From Permianibacter fluminis (GTDB taxonomy: Bacteria > Pseudomonadota > Gammaproteobacteria > Enterobacterales > Permianibacteraceae), in NCBI RefSeq assembly GCF_013179735.1, contig NZ_JABMEG010000001.1, positions 2,170,001-2,234,000 of the forward strand: a stretch of DNA of 64,000 nt, given 5' to 3'. The notes under the pieces are model-generated. The model made no database searches and was not told the DNA's origin. It saw only the letters and a program-made list of their open reading frames with translations. Each line of letters begins with the position of its first letter. The first letter of the stretch is position 1. This document shows, piece after piece, positions 18,570-26,787 of this stretch. Made by a program: the position numbers and the translations under genes.

Positions 18570-19403
18570 TCAGCGCTGCGGTTTGCCTGACCCGGTGATG
18601 ACCGGGTTGCCGCCGTTTTTGCTGAGCTGTTCCGCTTCCCATTGATCAAATGCCGAGCCTTTGCCGGCGCCGCTGGCACTGAGTACGGCAGGTTGTTTGG
18701 GGGCTGCTTCGGCGATGGCGCGTGGGCCGTTGAACGCGGCGGCGGGATCGGCGCTGGCGACTGTTGCAGCGGTGCTCGCCGGCTGCTTGGCGATGATGTC
18801 GCGAACATGGGCAACAAAGCTGGCCGGATCGAACGGGCTGATTTTGGCGGCCGCAACCGCATCAGTGGCGGGCAGGCCATGGTCGCCATGTTGTTCTGGC
18901 GCCGTGCTCTTGTTCGGGTTGATGGCAAAGCGAACATTGCCTTTGTCATCGCGGCCCAGGGTATTACCGGCGCCATCGCTGACATAACCGGCGTCAAGCT
19001 GGAACCGGCCTTCGGCGCAGCGAACCAGCGGGCAGATGCGCTTCTGGTTGCCGTTGACCATCAGCACGTCCTGCGCACCTTGAATAAATTCTGGAACGCC
19101 GGAAACCTGCAACCGTCGCTGTTTGTCGCCGGCTTGCATGACGCCGCCAATGAATCGCAGCGTGATGGTTTTGCCGGGGGCTTTGCCCTTCAAAACATCC
19201 TCGATCTGATAGGTGACAAAGGTATGCGGCAAACCTTCAATCGAGTTTTGATAACGGACATCGATCACCTTGCCTTGAAAGATCAATTCGGCATCGCGGC
19301 TGAGATCGGAAATGGGGGAAGCCAGTGCCGGCAAATGCGCTTTGACAGCAGCGCTGGCAGCCAGCAGGGCGATGGGCAATAGCAGTCCTTTACAGGTATC
19401 CAT
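18570..19403 (-). CDS. Secreted protein of unknown function
   Basis: This 277-residue protein has a good signal peptide (LLLPIALLAASAAVKA). The first 110 mature residues form a beta-rich domain (AELIFQGKVIDVRY, FVTYQIEDVLKGKAPGKTITLRF) that resembles small OB-like or inhibitor-like export domains. It is followed by a Cys pair (CPLVRC). The last 120 residues are low-complexity, rich in Ala, Pro and Lys. I do not recognise the family with certainty. An AAGGAG site fixes ATG 19403. It sits directly upstream of the metalloprotease gene, so a partner, substrate or inhibitor role is possible but not shown. Confidence 0.65.
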   Translation of the reverse strand: MDTCKGLLLPIALLAASAAVKAHLPALASPISDLSRDAELIFQGKVIDVRYQNSIEGLPHTFVTYQIEDVLKGKAPGKTITLRFIGGVMQAGDKQRRLQVSGVPEFIQGAQDVLMVNGNQKRICPLVRCAEGRFQLDAGYVSDGAGNTLGRDDKGNVRFAINPNKSTAPEQHGDHGLPATDAVAAAKISPFDPASFVAHVRDIIAKQPASTAATVASADPAAAFNGPRAIAEAAPKQPAVLSASGAGKGSAFDQWEAEQLSKNGGNPVITGSGKPQR

Positions 19404-19740
19404 ACCTGAGCTCCTTGATTACACGTTGAGAGAAGTGCTGTGGATCGACGTGATACAGGCGGGGTACGGGTTGACCGTGTAACGACCACGACGGCTCGTC
19501 CATGAGCGTGGTCAGTATGGCGAGGGCGATTCACCTTGACGATATCGGATGGCCGTCAGTCCGTGGCTGTCACTGTCTCCAGTCTGTGTGCGTTTTGGCG
19601 CACACGCTGTACGACAGCTTTCCGCCTTGGGATCGTGACAAATCAGCAAATTTCAGCACGGGCGCGGCATAGCGGCTGAAACGAATATACCGTTTAGCTG
19701 CTGCGGCAATCATGACGACACGCAGCAACGCTGCAGCCTC
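19404..19740. other. Gene-free region downstream of the cytochrome operon
   Basis: This 337-base gap holds no coding frame I would support. It contains two inverted repeats: GACCACG/CGTGGTC (19,484-19,490 and 19,507-19,513) and GTGTGCG/CGCACAC (19,586-19,592 and 19,599-19,605, loop TTTTGG). Neither is followed by a clear T run. The left part must contain the promoter of the leftward secreted-protein gene. Confidence 0.55.
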
Positions 19741-21036
19741 TCAGTCGCCGTAATGGGTCTCTACGCTGATGCCCAACTGCTTCAACAGTCCGGTTGGCAG
19801 TTCACCACCGATGCAGACAATCACACTGTCGGCACGCACCCGTTTCTCGCCACCCTGATAGTTGAGCAGCACATCATTGGCGCCGATGTCCTTGATCTGT
19901 GACCCCAGTACTGTGCGCAGTCGGCGTGGATCCGCCGCCTGCAAGCGATCGCGATTTTTCCCTTTCAGCCGCTGAAAGGCGTCGCCGCGATAAGACAGTA
20001 TCGCGCGCGTGTTCGGTTGCTCACTCAGTGCCAGCGCCGCCTCCACCGCACTGTCGCCGCCACCGATCACCAGTACCTGCTGGCCGCGATATTGTTCGGC
20101 GTCGAGCAGCCGATACACCACATGCGCCTGTTCCTCGCCTGGCACGCCGAGTTTGCGTGGTGTGCCGCGGCGGCCGATGGCGAGCAGCACGGATTTGCTG
20201 CGATAGCGGCCACGGCTGGTTTTGACGTCGTGATGTTCTGGCGTGCTCTCGATGCTTTCAAGGCGTTCGCCAAAATGCACCGGCAACGGATGCTTCTGCA
20301 TGGCGCCCTGCCAAATGCCAAGCAACGATTCCTTGCTGATTTCGCGCACCTGAATCTTGCCTACCAACGGCAATTGCATCGGCGCGGTCATCGCCAGCTT
20401 GTTGCGCGGATAATGAAAAACCGTGCCGCCCAGTGCCGGTTCCTGCTCGATGGTCAAGAAACGCAAGCCGGCCTCCTGCGCGGCCAGTGAGGCGGCAAAA
20501 CCGGCGGGCCCGGCGCCAACGATGATGACATCGTATTCCGCGTTGCCGCGTGGCCGCTGCCGAATCGCCTCAATGGCTTTCTTGCCTTGCTCGACGGCTT
20601 TCCGGATCAGGCCCATGCCGCCAAGTTCGCCCGCGATAAACAAACCGGGCACATTGGTTTCGTAGTTGGGCGCAACCTGCGGAATGTCGATGCCGCGCTT
20701 CGCCGTGCCAAATACCAACCGAATGGCCGACATCGGGCAACTGGCTTCACAGGCCCCGTGACCGATGCAGGCGCTGGGATTGATCAGGCTGGCTTTGCCA
20801 TCGACGATGCCGATCGCTTGTTCGGGACAGCTGCTGACGCAGGCTCCCGAACCGATGCACAGATTGGGATCAATAACCGGATGCAGTGATGGCGGTTCGA
20901 GCAAGCCATCGGCAGCCGATTGGGCATAGGTTTCGCGCGCCTGTTGCTCGCGTTTGTGCTGACGCAGCCACCACCACAATCCGGCAACGAGCAGCGGCGA
21001 CAGATAAATCAGCAGCAGTATCGATGAGCCTGACAC
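19741..21036 (-). CDS. Membrane-anchored FAD/NAD(P)-dependent oxidoreductase with ferredoxin-like domain
   Basis: This 431-residue protein has one N-terminal membrane helix followed by RQHKREQQAR, which by the positive-inside rule puts the body in the cytoplasm. Next is a bi-cluster ferredoxin-like domain whose motifs read CIGSGACVSSCP and CIGHGACEASCP, so the usual second Cys is Ser or His in both. Then comes a thioredoxin-reductase-like fold with FAD (VGAGPAGFAASLAA) and NAD(P) (VIGGGDSAVEAAL) sites. It has no CXXC active site, so electrons should go to Fe-S centres rather than to thioredoxin. GTG 21036 lies three bases after the preceding stop. It is the last gene of the multiheme operon and is the likely electron entry point (inference). 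Confidence 0.82.
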   Translation of the reverse strand: MSGSSILLLIYLSPLLVAGLWWWLRQHKREQQARETYAQSAADGLLEPPSLHPVIDPNLCIGSGACVSSCPEQAIGIVDGKASLINPSACIGHGACEASCPMSAIRLVFGTAKRGIDIPQVAPNYETNVPGLFIAGELGGMGLIRKAVEQGKKAIEAIRQRPRGNAEYDVIIVGAGPAGFAASLAAQEAGLRFLTIEQEPALGGTVFHYPRNKLAMTAPMQLPLVGKIQVREISKESLLGIWQGAMQKHPLPVHFGERLESIESTPEHHDVKTSRGRYRSKSVLLAIGRRGTPRKLGVPGEEQAHVVYRLLDAEQYRGQQVLVIGGGDSAVEAALALSEQPNTRAILSYRGDAFQRLKGKNRDRLQAADPRRLRTVLGSQIKDIGANDVLLNYQGGEKRVRADSVIVCIGGELPTGLLKQLGISVETHYGD

Positions 21037-21039
21037 GGA

Positions 21040-23595
21040 CTAAAACTCCCAGACATAACCGACTGACCACAATTGCCGACTCAGTTGATCGGATGTGCTG
21101 TCGGTTTCACTCAGGCTTTGCTCGCCGTCATATTGCAATTCCAGCACCATGTGCTGACTGAACTGGTAACGCAGCCGCAGCGTCGGCGTCCAGCGCGCCA
21201 GCGTGGCACCGCTTTCGTCTTTCTGATCGTAGTAACGCAGGCTGGGTTCGACGGTCAGACTATCGGTGGCCGGCCACAGCAACGTGTAAGCAAGCGACCA
21301 GCCATCATAGCGTTCGCCCTGAATCTGGCTCACTGACCAGACGTGGGCATCGCGACTGGCGAACAAGCCGTTGCCAATCACTTGCGCACCGACGGTGACG
21401 ACATTGCCGGTGCCCGGTGACGCCGGCAAACTGCCGCTCGCGGGCAGCTCGCCAATCTTGTAGCTGCGCACATCCATGCCGATTTGCCAATTGCTGGCCA
21501 GCGGATAGGTCAGGTTCAGCGATGCCCCGTCCGCGTCGGCGGTGCGGTCGCGGGCATATTGCATGACGGTGTCTTCACCAAGCAGGTCGATCAACTCGGC
21601 AAGCGATTGCACCGGCTCGCCGATCAATGCGTTGCCCAGATCAATCACCGGCGTTTTGCGCCGATCCATTAGCCAACTGAGATAACCGCCGCTGGTGTAC
21701 TGCCAGCTGCCCTGCAAGGTGGCAATGTTCAGTTCACCAAACAGCGAGTCGTAGTCGACCATGCCATACCAGGTGGTGGTTTGACCGATATAGCTCAGCA
21801 CATCACCGAACGCTTCGCGTGTGGTGATGCCGCCGCTGCGATCATTGCGCACGACATAGACCTGATTGCTGAGTCGCTGCTCCAACAGACGTTGTTCGGC
21901 AAAGAGCGCGGTGAACTGCGATTTTTCGTCAACGCCGGTGTCCGCCGGTTGGCCAACGACGATGCCGATTTTCTGATTGCTGAAACCGTCGTAATTGGTT
22001 TGCAAACCGTCAAAGCGGCCGAGCACGCCACCGACCTGACTGCTTTGCCGGCCGAGTCTGGCCGACCAGCCGAGACCGCGGTCGCGATAATCCCAGTAAG
22101 CGGCGTACAGTCGATTGCGATCATCGGTGTTGTCGAGATAGCTGGCGAGGTAAGCGTCACGGATGACCCAGCGCTGTTCGGTGCTGCCATTGCGCCGGCG
22201 AAAATTGATATCGACACTGCTGAGCAAGCTGCGCTGATCCTGTAGTGACAACGTGCTGCGGTCGATGGTGTTGCCAAGCGGATTGCTGGTTTCGGTGTCG
22301 ATTTTGCTGCTGCCTTCGAACCAGGTTTGCAGCACGCTGCCGTAGACATCCTGACTGATATCGGCTTTCGCTGCGCTGCTGTCGGTGGCGATTTTTGGCG
22401 CCGCATTCGCTTTCAACTGGCTCAGTCGCTGTTCCACCCGGTTACGGCGTTCGCTGGTCGGATAGAGCCGCAGGAACAATTCGTATTCGATGATCGCCCG
22501 ATCACGCTCGCCGAGTCGTTCGCGGGTAACACCGATCAATTCCTGCGCATCTTCCGATTGGGCATTGGGCGGCAGGTTCAACAGCTGATTGAGCAACTCC
22601 AGAGCCTTGCTCTGTTCGCCAGCCGTCATCGCCGCCAGAGCGGCCTGCATCAGATCGGCCGCATAACTTTCAACTTGTGCGCTACTGTTTAGCGCCGGCG
22701 CAGCACTTGCCATGTCACTTGATGTTGAAGGTACTGCGGTGGACGGTGTTGGCGTGGTTGGAAGGTCGGCTGCCGCTGGCAGCGGGGGAGTAGCCGCACT
22801 GACGACGGGGCTGGTGGCGGCAACGGGCAACTGCTCGCCATTGTCCGGTGCAGCTGTTGTTGCTGGCGCAGTGATTTCCGATGCAGGACTGGCCGGAACA
22901 TCGCTGACGAGTCGCCATTCGCCGTCGGACTCGCGAGCCAGCAAGGCCGCGGTCGGCTGAACAGCACGGACCTGATACAAAATGGCTTGCGCTTGTTGAG
23001 CATCGGAAAACTCGCCCAGCTCCAGCCATTGTTCGCCGTTGCCTTGATCAATCTGTCGCAGTGGCAAGCTTTGCAGAGCGGTCGGCAATGCCACCGCGCG
23101 GCCGCTGCGGGAAAGCAGAATGCGCCAGCCGGGCTGGCTGTCCTGTTGGCCCGTCGCAAAGAAGCGAACGCGCAGACTTTGCTGATCGCGGCCCGGGGAG
23201 ATTTGAAAGTGGCTGTTGCGGGCAAACGTCAGGGTCAGACTGTGCACGCCAGCCGCATCGCGACCATTGTGGACAACTGTCGTTGCCGGAATGGAACCAC
23301 CGCCCAGTACCCGACGATATTCCTCGCGCGACAATTCGCGCAAATCCGGCCGCAGCAACTGAAAATACACCTGCACCAGACTGCCTTCGTCGCGCGGGCT
23401 GTGCCGCTGATAGACGATGGCTTGCTGGAAGCGAATTTCCAGTGCTTCGCCCTGACCGTCACCATCGTTGACCAGATACACGTCATCTAGCAGATCGGCA
23501 CGAGCCGCCGCCGTGGCCAACATGCAGAGCACGAGCCAGCCGATCGTGCGCCGCAGATGAGCTGACCAGCGTTTAGAAATCGCCGTCAGTGGCAT
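21040..23595 (-). CDS. Outer-membrane beta-barrel protein with N-terminal SPOR/TPR-like region
   Basis: This 851-residue exported protein has a signal peptide ending AAARA. A beta-rich N-terminal region of about 170 residues comes next, then a SPOR-like stretch (QQAQAILYQVRAVQPTAALL) and a Pro/Thr/Ala linker. Two or three TPR-like helices follow (AGEQSKALELLNQLL, ERDRAIIEYELFLRLYPTS). The last 400 residues are long alternating strands ending in WEF, a typical barrel C terminus. ATG 23595 is chosen because GGGAGAG precedes it; it overlaps the end of the upstream cytochrome gene by 23 bases, which suggests translational coupling. In this setting it could be the outer-membrane sheath of a porin-cytochrome complex (inference). 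Confidence 0.75.
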   Translation of the reverse strand: MPLTAISKRWSAHLRRTIGWLVLCMLATAAARADLLDDVYLVNDGDGQGEALEIRFQQAIVYQRHSPRDEGSLVQVYFQLLRPDLRELSREEYRRVLGGGSIPATTVVHNGRDAAGVHSLTLTFARNSHFQISPGRDQQSLRVRFFATGQQDSQPGWRILLSRSGRAVALPTALQSLPLRQIDQGNGEQWLELGEFSDAQQAQAILYQVRAVQPTAALLARESDGEWRLVSDVPASPASEITAPATTAAPDNGEQLPVAATSPVVSAATPPLPAAADLPTTPTPSTAVPSTSSDMASAAPALNSSAQVESYAADLMQAALAAMTAGEQSKALELLNQLLNLPPNAQSEDAQELIGVTRERLGERDRAIIEYELFLRLYPTSERRNRVEQRLSQLKANAAPKIATDSSAAKADISQDVYGSVLQTWFEGSSKIDTETSNPLGNTIDRSTLSLQDQRSLLSSVDINFRRRNGSTEQRWVIRDAYLASYLDNTDDRNRLYAAYWDYRDRGLGWSARLGRQSSQVGGVLGRFDGLQTNYDGFSNQKIGIVVGQPADTGVDEKSQFTALFAEQRLLEQRLSNQVYVVRNDRSGGITTREAFGDVLSYIGQTTTWYGMVDYDSLFGELNIATLQGSWQYTSGGYLSWLMDRRKTPVIDLGNALIGEPVQSLAELIDLLGEDTVMQYARDRTADADGASLNLTYPLASNWQIGMDVRSYKIGELPASGSLPASPGTGNVVTVGAQVIGNGLFASRDAHVWSVSQIQGERYDGWSLAYTLLWPATDSLTVEPSLRYYDQKDESGATLARWTPTLRLRYQFSQHMVLELQYDGEQSLSETDSTSDQLSRQLWSVGYVWEF

Positions 23596-24832
23596 GATGC
23601 TCTCCCGAACGGCTGCGGCGAATCTGGGTGAACGTGCCATCCGTGTATTCATGGCAGCTGCCGCTGCAGTTTTTCAACTCGCCGACCGTGTACAGAATTT
23701 TCGGCGTATCAACTTTCTTGTGTTCTCCCGCTTTGAAATCACCGGCATGACAGCCGGCACAGTCCGGGGCATAAGCGCCAAACTTCCAGGCGATCACTTC
23801 GTTGTTGGTGGTGTGGCAATCGGTGCAGATCACGCTGGATCGGTGCGCCTTGTAATACGGCGAGCTGTGACTGTAGGTCAGCGTTGGCGTCCAGGCGGTG
23901 GTGCGGTGACAGACATCACAGCTGCGCGTGGTGACAAAGTGATTGGGACCGCGACCGGTCGCTTGGCTACCGTTATGGCAACTGTTGCACGTGCCCGGTG
24001 TCACGCTGCTGTGGCTGAATGTCGCTGGCACCCAGGCGGTGGTACGGTGACAGACATCGCAGGATTGGTTGGTCGGTAAATGCGATGCGGGTTTGCCTTC
24101 GGCAGTGCTGCCGTTGTGACAGGATACGCAGGTGCCGGGTAGCACGCCGTTGTGGCTGAAGCCAGCTGGCAGCCAGGCGTTGGTGCGATGGCAAACATCG
24201 CAAGATTGGGTGGTGACCACATGATTGGCCGGTTTGCCGGCGGCGGTGCTGCCGTTATGGCAACTGGCGCAGGAACCCGCCGTCACATTGCTGTGATTGA
24301 ACGAGGCCGGCGTCCACGACACCGTGCGATGGCAGCTGTCACAACTGGCGCCAGTGACGACATGGCGAGCCGGTTTGCCACTGGCCATGCTGCCGTTATG
24401 ACAGGTCTGACAGCTGCCGGGAAACACGCCCTGATGTTTGAAGCGTGCGCCCGCCCAGAGATTGTCGTTGTGGCAACTGTCGCAGCGATCCTGAGTCGGC
24501 ACATGATTGGCCGGTTTGAAACTGGCACCGGTCGGGCTGCCCGCAACGTGGCAGGCTTCGCATTGATTGGGTGTGCCCTGAAACAGGTTGTTGGCATGGC
24601 AACGATCACAACTGACCCGGCTATGGGCGCCGTGCAAGGGAAGACCGGTGCGGGCATGCTCGTTGATGGTCATGTCGGCGGCGCGTGCCGGCTGCGGTGT
24701 CAGCATCAGCAAGCCAAACAGCAATACCGCCACCAATACCGCCAGCAGTGCAGCCAGCGAAAAGCCAGCTTGCGGAGAAACAGGCAGCCGTACGTCGGCA
24801 TCCTGCATCGCGTTACCGGTCGTTAGCTTCAT
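23573..24832 (-). CDS. Multiheme c-type cytochrome, about 14 hemes, doubled-CXXCH repeats
   Basis: This 419-residue protein has a long n-region, one hydrophobic segment (about 24-46) and an ARA cleavage site. I count thirteen CXXCH motifs and one CX3CH (CSGSCH near the C terminus). The core is built of roughly 46-residue diheme units of the form CDVCHRT.AW.PA.F.H....PGTC.SCHNGS...GKPANH. Each unit carries two extra His residues that could be distal haem ligands. ATG 24832 is fixed by GGGAG eight bases upstream. It is exported and may stay anchored by the N-terminal helix if not cleaved. It lies between the 24-heme cytochrome gene and the barrel gene and overlaps the latter. Confidence 0.92.
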   Translation of the reverse strand: MKLTTGNAMQDADVRLPVSPQAGFSLAALLAVLVAVLLFGLLMLTPQPARAADMTINEHARTGLPLHGAHSRVSCDRCHANNLFQGTPNQCEACHVAGSPTGASFKPANHVPTQDRCDSCHNDNLWAGARFKHQGVFPGSCQTCHNGSMASGKPARHVVTGASCDSCHRTVSWTPASFNHSNVTAGSCASCHNGSTAAGKPANHVVTTQSCDVCHRTNAWLPAGFSHNGVLPGTCVSCHNGSTAEGKPASHLPTNQSCDVCHRTTAWVPATFSHSSVTPGTCNSCHNGSQATGRGPNHFVTTRSCDVCHRTTAWTPTLTYSHSSPYYKAHRSSVICTDCHTTNNEVIAWKFGAYAPDCAGCHAGDFKAGEHKKVDTPKILYTVGELKNCSGSCHEYTDGTFTQIRRSRSGEHHATDGDF

Positions 24833-24887
24833 TGTTGCAACTCCCATGCTGTTGCAGTGGCGAATGCCGTCACGTTCAGCCATCGCG

Positions 24888-24916
24888 TTTTGCTGTCTGA
24901 CTCCGTAACAGCAAAT
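24888..24916 (-). other. Inverted repeat between the two multiheme cytochrome genes
   Basis: TTTGCTGT (24,889-24,896) and ACAGCAAA (24,908-24,915) can form an 8-bp stem with an 11-base loop in the 108-base gap between the cytochrome genes. No U run follows on the transcribed strand, so it may be a processing or stability element. Confidence 0.35.
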
Positions 24917-24940
24917 GCTTAATGGCGACTTAAAGCCGGT

Positions 24941-26773
24941 TCAATTCGAAGCGGCCAATTTGCGGTTCATGATCCACATCACGATATCTTCATCTTTCAA
25001 ATGCTCCAGGCTGACCTTTTCGTTAGCGGAGGTCTTGATCACCTGTTGCCAATTTTCACTGCGATGACAGCGGCCACAGTCACTGCCAAAGCGGCCATCG
25101 TGACGGTCATCGGATTGGTGGCAGCTACCGCAGCTGCTGGCGGGTTGGCCGGCGCGGACGTGGCATTGCTCGCAGGCCAGCTGGCGATGCTTGCCGGTCA
25201 GGGCAAACCGGGTTTGTTTGTCATGATTGAAATCGGCGAGCCGCCAGTCACGGGCGTTATGGCATTGCTCGCAGCGGCTGCCGAGCGCGCCCTTGTGTTT
25301 ATCGGTTTTGCCGTGACAGCTGCTGCATTGCGTGCTGGTGCCTTTGAACAGCGCGTCGCTGTGGCATTTTTTGCAACTGAGCGCCAGATGCTGGCCGAGC
25401 AAAGGAAAGCCGGTCAGCTGGTGATTGAACCGGGTTTGCTGCCAGCTGCTTTCGCTGTGGCAACTGTCGCAGTTGGCGCCGAGTTTGCCTTTGTGTGGAT
25501 CGGTTTGTTGATGGCAGCTGACGCAGCGGCGGTCCAGCTTGGGCTCGGTCAGGGTTTTGCTGTGGCATTGCTCGCAGCGTAATGGTTGGTGTTTGCCGAG
25601 CAGGGCATAGCCGGTCAGTTTGCCGTGGTCAAAGCCGCGCGGTTTCCAGTTGCTGCTGTCGTGGCAGCTTTGACACTGCGAACCAAACCGGCCTTTGTGG
25701 ACATCATTTTTCTGATGGCAACTGGCGCATGCGGTTTGGGTGTCGGCAAACAACTGGCTGGCATGACACTGCTTGCAGCTGGCTTTGCTGTGCGCGCCGG
25801 TCAGCGCAAAGTCGGTTTTGCTGTGGTCAAACGGCAGCCCCTTCCATGCATCGGCACGGTGGCAGGACTGGCATTGCGTGCCGAGCTTGCCTTGGTGGAC
25901 ATCATCGGACTTGTGGCAACTGACGCAGGTATTCGGTAGCGGGTCGGTAATTGCGCCGGTGTGGCAGCTTTTGCAGCTGGCGCTGGCATGTTTGCCAGTC
26001 AAGGCGAAGCCACTGACGGCACCGTGGTCAAAGCGGGTTTTCTTCCAATCAGACGCCTGATGACAGCTGGCGCAGTCGTCACCGAATTTGCCCTTGTGGG
26101 CATCGTCGGTGCGATGGCAGGCAACGCAGGTTTGCGGCAATGCCGGGCTGGCACCGGCCTTGTGGCAGCTCTCGCATTTGGCGGTCAGGTGTTTGCCATC
26201 CAAGGCGAACCGGGTTTGGCTGTGATCAAACTTGCCGTTCGGCCATTTGTCTTCGGCGTGGCAGCGCTGGCAGTCCGATCCCAGCGCCGCTTTGTGATGA
26301 TCATCCGCACGATGGCAGCCCTCGCAGCGATTGGGCGCTTCGCGAAAAGCATGCTCGCTCTGATGGCATTGCTGGCAGCGAAGCGGCGGACTCTGGTGGG
26401 CACCACGCAAGAGAAAGTCGGTCTGCTTGTGATCGAAGCCGGCCTGATCGAATTTCACCATGTCGGCATCACGGCCGCGGTGTTCAAGGTGGCAGGCGCG
26501 GCAAGGCTGCGCTGGCAGGCGGCCATGAAAACCGGTCTTCTGCTTGAAGTCGGCGGCGACCGGTTTGTGACAGCCCAGGCATTGACCATCCTGGGCGTTC
26601 TTGTTGAATTTGACGTGGCACTGAGCGCAATCGGCTTCGAGTTTGGCATGACCAGCAATGACCGGTCCCGGCATCAGCGCGGTTTCCAGCGAGTCAGCCG
26701 CGCTGGCTGCTTTGACCATCGTCAGCAGCAGCAACATCAACAACGGAACGATGGCAAGCGGAACAGCGCGCAT
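24941..26773 (-). CDS. 24-heme c-type cytochrome built of tri-heme tandem repeats
   Basis: This 610-residue secreted protein (signal peptide ending VKAASA) has twenty-four CXXCH motifs. After five leading motifs there are six tandem units of about 65 residues, each with three CXXCH. The unit form is CXXCH....W....FDH..T.FALTGKH....CXXCH.......TCVSCH..DD.HKGKFG. A half unit with one motif ends the array. Every unit also has His in F[DN]H, G[KQA]H and D.H, three per unit, which would suit bis-histidine ligation. ATG 26773 is 14 bases after the upstream stop with a GAGCGAGATCGAG leader; longer in-frame extensions lack a signal peptide. It is a candidate periplasmic or surface electron wire. Confidence 0.93.
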   Translation of the reverse strand: MRAVPLAIVPLLMLLLLTMVKAASAADSLETALMPGPVIAGHAKLEADCAQCHVKFNKNAQDGQCLGCHKPVAADFKQKTGFHGRLPAQPCRACHLEHRGRDADMVKFDQAGFDHKQTDFLLRGAHQSPPLRCQQCHQSEHAFREAPNRCEGCHRADDHHKAALGSDCQRCHAEDKWPNGKFDHSQTRFALDGKHLTAKCESCHKAGASPALPQTCVACHRTDDAHKGKFGDDCASCHQASDWKKTRFDHGAVSGFALTGKHASASCKSCHTGAITDPLPNTCVSCHKSDDVHQGKLGTQCQSCHRADAWKGLPFDHSKTDFALTGAHSKASCKQCHASQLFADTQTACASCHQKNDVHKGRFGSQCQSCHDSSNWKPRGFDHGKLTGYALLGKHQPLRCEQCHSKTLTEPKLDRRCVSCHQQTDPHKGKLGANCDSCHSESSWQQTRFNHQLTGFPLLGQHLALSCKKCHSDALFKGTSTQCSSCHGKTDKHKGALGSRCEQCHNARDWRLADFNHDKQTRFALTGKHRQLACEQCHVRAGQPASSCGSCHQSDDRHDGRFGSDCGRCHRSENWQQVIKTSANEKVSLEHLKDEDIVMWIMNRKLAASN

Positions 26774-26787
26774 GGGCTCGATCTCGC

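Noticed and set aside
24941-26773. DNA repeats as a mobile or satellite element
   Set aside because: The periodicity follows the protein repeat of the cytochrome and is explained by coding.
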